A stretch of DNA of 64,000 nucleotides, taken from positions 62,001 to 126,000 of the forward strand of contig NZ_SMMI01000013.1 of assembly GCF_009733535.1 (NCBI RefSeq), written 5' to 3'. The DNA comes from Sphingobacterium endophyticum (GTDB lineage: Bacteria; Bacteroidota; Bacteroidia; Sphingobacteriales; Sphingobacteriaceae). Positions 63,355 to 64,000 of the stretch are shown here, piece by piece. A program made the position numbers and the translations under genes. Numbering within the stretch: position 1 is the stretch's first letter; each line of letters opens with the position of its first letter. Below the pieces are notes generated by a model. That model was not told the origin of the DNA. It made no database searches and worked only from the letters and a program-made list of their open reading frames with translations.

Positions 63355-64000
63355 ATGAATGCAGCCATTGAAGATAACAAACCAAAAATTCCTTGGGCTT
63401 TTATAGGAAAAGTATTTCTTGTAATCATCATTATCGTTTGTCATGTTTATTTTGAATATGATATTGAGAAAAGAATAATTCTAGCTCGATTATTAAGAGG
63501 ACTGTATTCTTTCTTGATTCCGAGTATCCTATTATCAATATTTCGGTTTATAGTGATTATGCTATATAATGCTAGAGATTCTCAGAAAAGGGAGCGTGGT
63601 AATTTTGTTTTGGGAATCAATAGATTGACGGCTGTTCTAAATACAGTGTTCTTCGTCATTGCTATAATGACTGCATTCGGGATCAATCCAAAAGAGTTTA
63701 TTACCAGTATGACTATCGTTGCTATGGCAATAGCAGTCATTTTTAGGGATTACATCACAAATATGATATCAGGATTGATCGTTATGTTTTCTGAGCAATT
63801 GTCTGTTGGTGATCGTATTAAAGTTGGAGAGCATAAAGGTAGAATTATCGATATAACCTTTGCAAATCTTGTTTTACAGGATGAAGAGGATGATATTGTT
63901 ATGGTCCCCAATAACATGGTTTTCACATCAACTTTCATGAATCTTTCGGCGCATCAATCTAGTTTATTTACAGTTAGGTTTGAGTTGCCCTTGGAAGTTT
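63355..64000 (+). CDS. Mechanosensitive ion channel (MscS family), N-terminal part
   Basis: Open from ATG 63355 to the right edge, 215 residues present, gene incomplete. Three hydrophobic segments (about 14-30, 45-68, 90-110) precede the MscS channel domain: the pore-helix region FITSMTIVAMAIAVIFRDY, then NMISGLIVMFSEQLSVGDRI and the beta-domain motif DIVMVPNNMVF. The protein would release solutes on hypo-osmotic shock. Upstream promoter not identified. Confidence 0.93.
   Translation, partial: MNAAIEDNKPKIPWAFIGKVFLVIIIIVCHVYFEYDIEKRIILARLLRGLYSFLIPSILLSIFRFIVIMLYNARDSQKRERGNFVLGINRLTAVLNTVFFVIAIMTAFGINPKEFITSMTIVAMAIAVIFRDYITNMISGLIVMFSEQLSVGDRIKVGEHKGRIIDITFANLVLQDEEDDIVMVPNNMVFTSTFMNLSAHQSSLFTVRFELPLEV

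Overview
The window is AT-rich and reads as chromosomal DNA of a Bacteroidota bacterium, most likely Sphingobacteriaceae (Sphingobacterium/Pedobacter-like). The evidence is a SusC/SusD polysaccharide locus, fimbrillin-type surface proteins, a rpsF-rpsR-rplI operon without ssb, many Bacteroidota-type lipoproteins and DUF families, and promoter boxes of the TTG-N20-TAnnTTTG type. No transposase, integrase, phage gene, CRISPR array or rRNA was seen. There is one tRNA, tRNA-Lys(TTT).

Layout. 1-7192: 3' part of a kdp potassium-uptake operon (kdpA, kdpB, kdpC), with an outer-membrane barrel gene and a KdpD split into a sensor protein and a separate histidine kinase. 7189-7500: an ABM-like gene converging on it. 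7971-12260: a surface-protein region with an OmpA-family gene broken by an in-frame TAG, a 60-residue peptide, a fimbrillin-like lipoprotein and an intact OmpA-barrel paralogue. 12435-19650: envelope lipoproteins, a fosmidomycin-resistance-type transporter, a methyltransferase, DUF4230, TPM-domain and baeRF-like genes. 19700-31388: a polysaccharide utilization locus (GH2, DUF3823, SusD, SusC) read leftwards, divergent from an unfused sensor kinase plus AraC-type response regulator. 31735-33349: an MhqO/MhqD-like pair for quinone-type compounds. 33484-35143: small envelope genes. 35563: tRNA-Lys. 37364-41364: a DUF2231/cytochrome/DUF1549/DUF1553 protein with its DUF1501 partner. 41637-42723: SPFH plus ribbon-helix-helix protein. 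43332-45736: a three-gene operon of a cysteine-synthase-like enzyme, a permuted-papain-like protein and a complete PanD. 46082-50095: three envelope genes, two of them apparently paralogous. 50501-51589: ribosomal proteins. 52158-64000: mostly housekeeping genes (aminotransferase, transporters, monomeric isocitrate dehydrogenase, sugar isomerase-like, aspartyl protease, accA, MscS).

Best candidates for something undescribed: (1) the 43332-45736 operon, which pairs a beta-replacement PLP enzyme with a pyruvoyl decarboxylase and a putative Cys-His enzyme under a possible 16-bp operator; (2) the terminator-shaped hairpin inside the first codons of the 48785 gene; (3) the hairpin/micro-ORF locus at 51777-52091; (4) the surface-appendage-like region 7971-12260 with its nonsense codon; (5) the kdp operon carrying its own outer-membrane barrel. 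All functions are read from sequence motifs without database searches.
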